Of a stretch of 5,957 nt of DNA, positions 5,806-5,957 are shown piece by piece; positions within the stretch are counted from its first letter, which is position 1, and each line of letters begins with the position of its first letter. This DNA comes from Actinomycetota bacterium (GTDB lineage Bacteria > Actinomycetota > Aquicultoria > Aquicultorales > Aquicultoraceae), in contig JASEIR010000139.1 in NCBI GenBank assembly GCA_030017355.1, positions 1 to 5,957 of the forward strand. The letters run 5' to 3'. The notes under the pieces were generated by a model. The model was not told where the DNA came from, made no database searches, and worked only from the letters and a program-made list of their open reading frames with translations. The position numbers and the translations under genes are program-made.

Positions 5806-5957
5806 TTAGTGTTTAAGTGGAAGCGTTATAGTAAAAGTTGTCCCCTGTTCGGGAGAGCTCTTAACATCCACCTTGCCATTGTGCATCTCTATAATACTTT
5901 TGGCAATCGATAGGCCAAGCCCATAGCCTGGTACAGCTTTTGACCTAGAAGCATCTG
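5806..5957 (-). CDS. Sensor histidine kinase, C-terminal end only
   Basis: The last 49 residues of a two-component sensor kinase; the rest lies beyond the right edge. The fragment starts DASRSKAVPGYGLGLSIAK, where GYGLGL is the G2 box of the ATP-binding domain. It continues as SIIEMHNGKVDVKSS, PEQGTTFTITLP and a short LKH end, the standard finish of a HATPase_c domain. The stop TAA is at 5806-5808. ATP bound here would phosphorylate a histidine in the missing dimerisation domain, and the phosphate would pass to a response regulator presumably encoded further upstream. The sensor domain is not visible, so the stimulus is unknown. Its position directly before htrA suggests envelope stress. Family is certain from the G2 box and C-terminal strand pattern. 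Confidence 0.95.
   Translation of the reverse strand, partial: DASRSKAVPGYGLGLSIAKSIIEMHNGKVDVKSSPEQGTTFTITLPLKH

Overview
All genes supported here lie on the minus strand, so the window reads right to left. It carries the end of a sensor histidine kinase gene, an HtrA/DegP-type membrane-anchored serine protease, a small secreted protein with a glycine-rich tail, and a three-gene MacA/MacB-like (YknXYZ-like) export operon. In that operon the adaptor, ATPase and permease are separate genes; the permease runs off the left edge. Every plus-strand open frame is antisense to one of these genes and none looks real.

Organism: a bacterium with clear Shine-Dalgarno sites (one is the full AAGGAGGTG), the standard code and moderately AT-rich DNA. 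The ATPase and permease are unfused, as in YknYZ and unlike E. coli MacB, and a histidine kinase sits directly before htrA. Both are common in Gram-positive and other monoderm-like lineages. The secreted protein and the Ser/Gly-rich adaptor point the same way but do not fix a phylum (Actinomycetota, Bacillota, Chloroflexota or a candidate phylum are all possible). This placement is inference.

Layout from the right: kinase C-terminus (5806-5957), a 64-bp gap, htrA (4590-5741), then a 153-bp intergenic region. That region holds a 20-bp tandem repeat, TTTAAG half-sites, a 9-bp inverted repeat and a strong ribosome binding site. Next come the secreted-protein gene (3852-4436), a 186-bp intergenic region with a strong minus-strand terminator and a second copy of the 19-bp element, the adaptor (1746-3665), the ATPase (1046-1720) and the permease (1-1006, truncated).

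Working model (inference): this is an envelope-stress module. The kinase and its presumed response regulator beyond the window would sense surface damage. HtrA would remove damaged exported proteins, and the secreted helical protein and the exporter would be further outputs. The main non-coding support is a 19-bp element, TTTTTAAGCNATTTCTCAG on the minus strand, found 58 bp before the secreted-protein gene and 70 bp before the adaptor gene. Its half-sites repeat every 11 bp, as OmpR-family regulator sites do. Other points of note are a triplicated ~70-residue coiled-coil unit in the adaptor, an Asp-to-Ala change in the ATPase D-loop, and glycine-rich tails on both the secreted protein and the adaptor.
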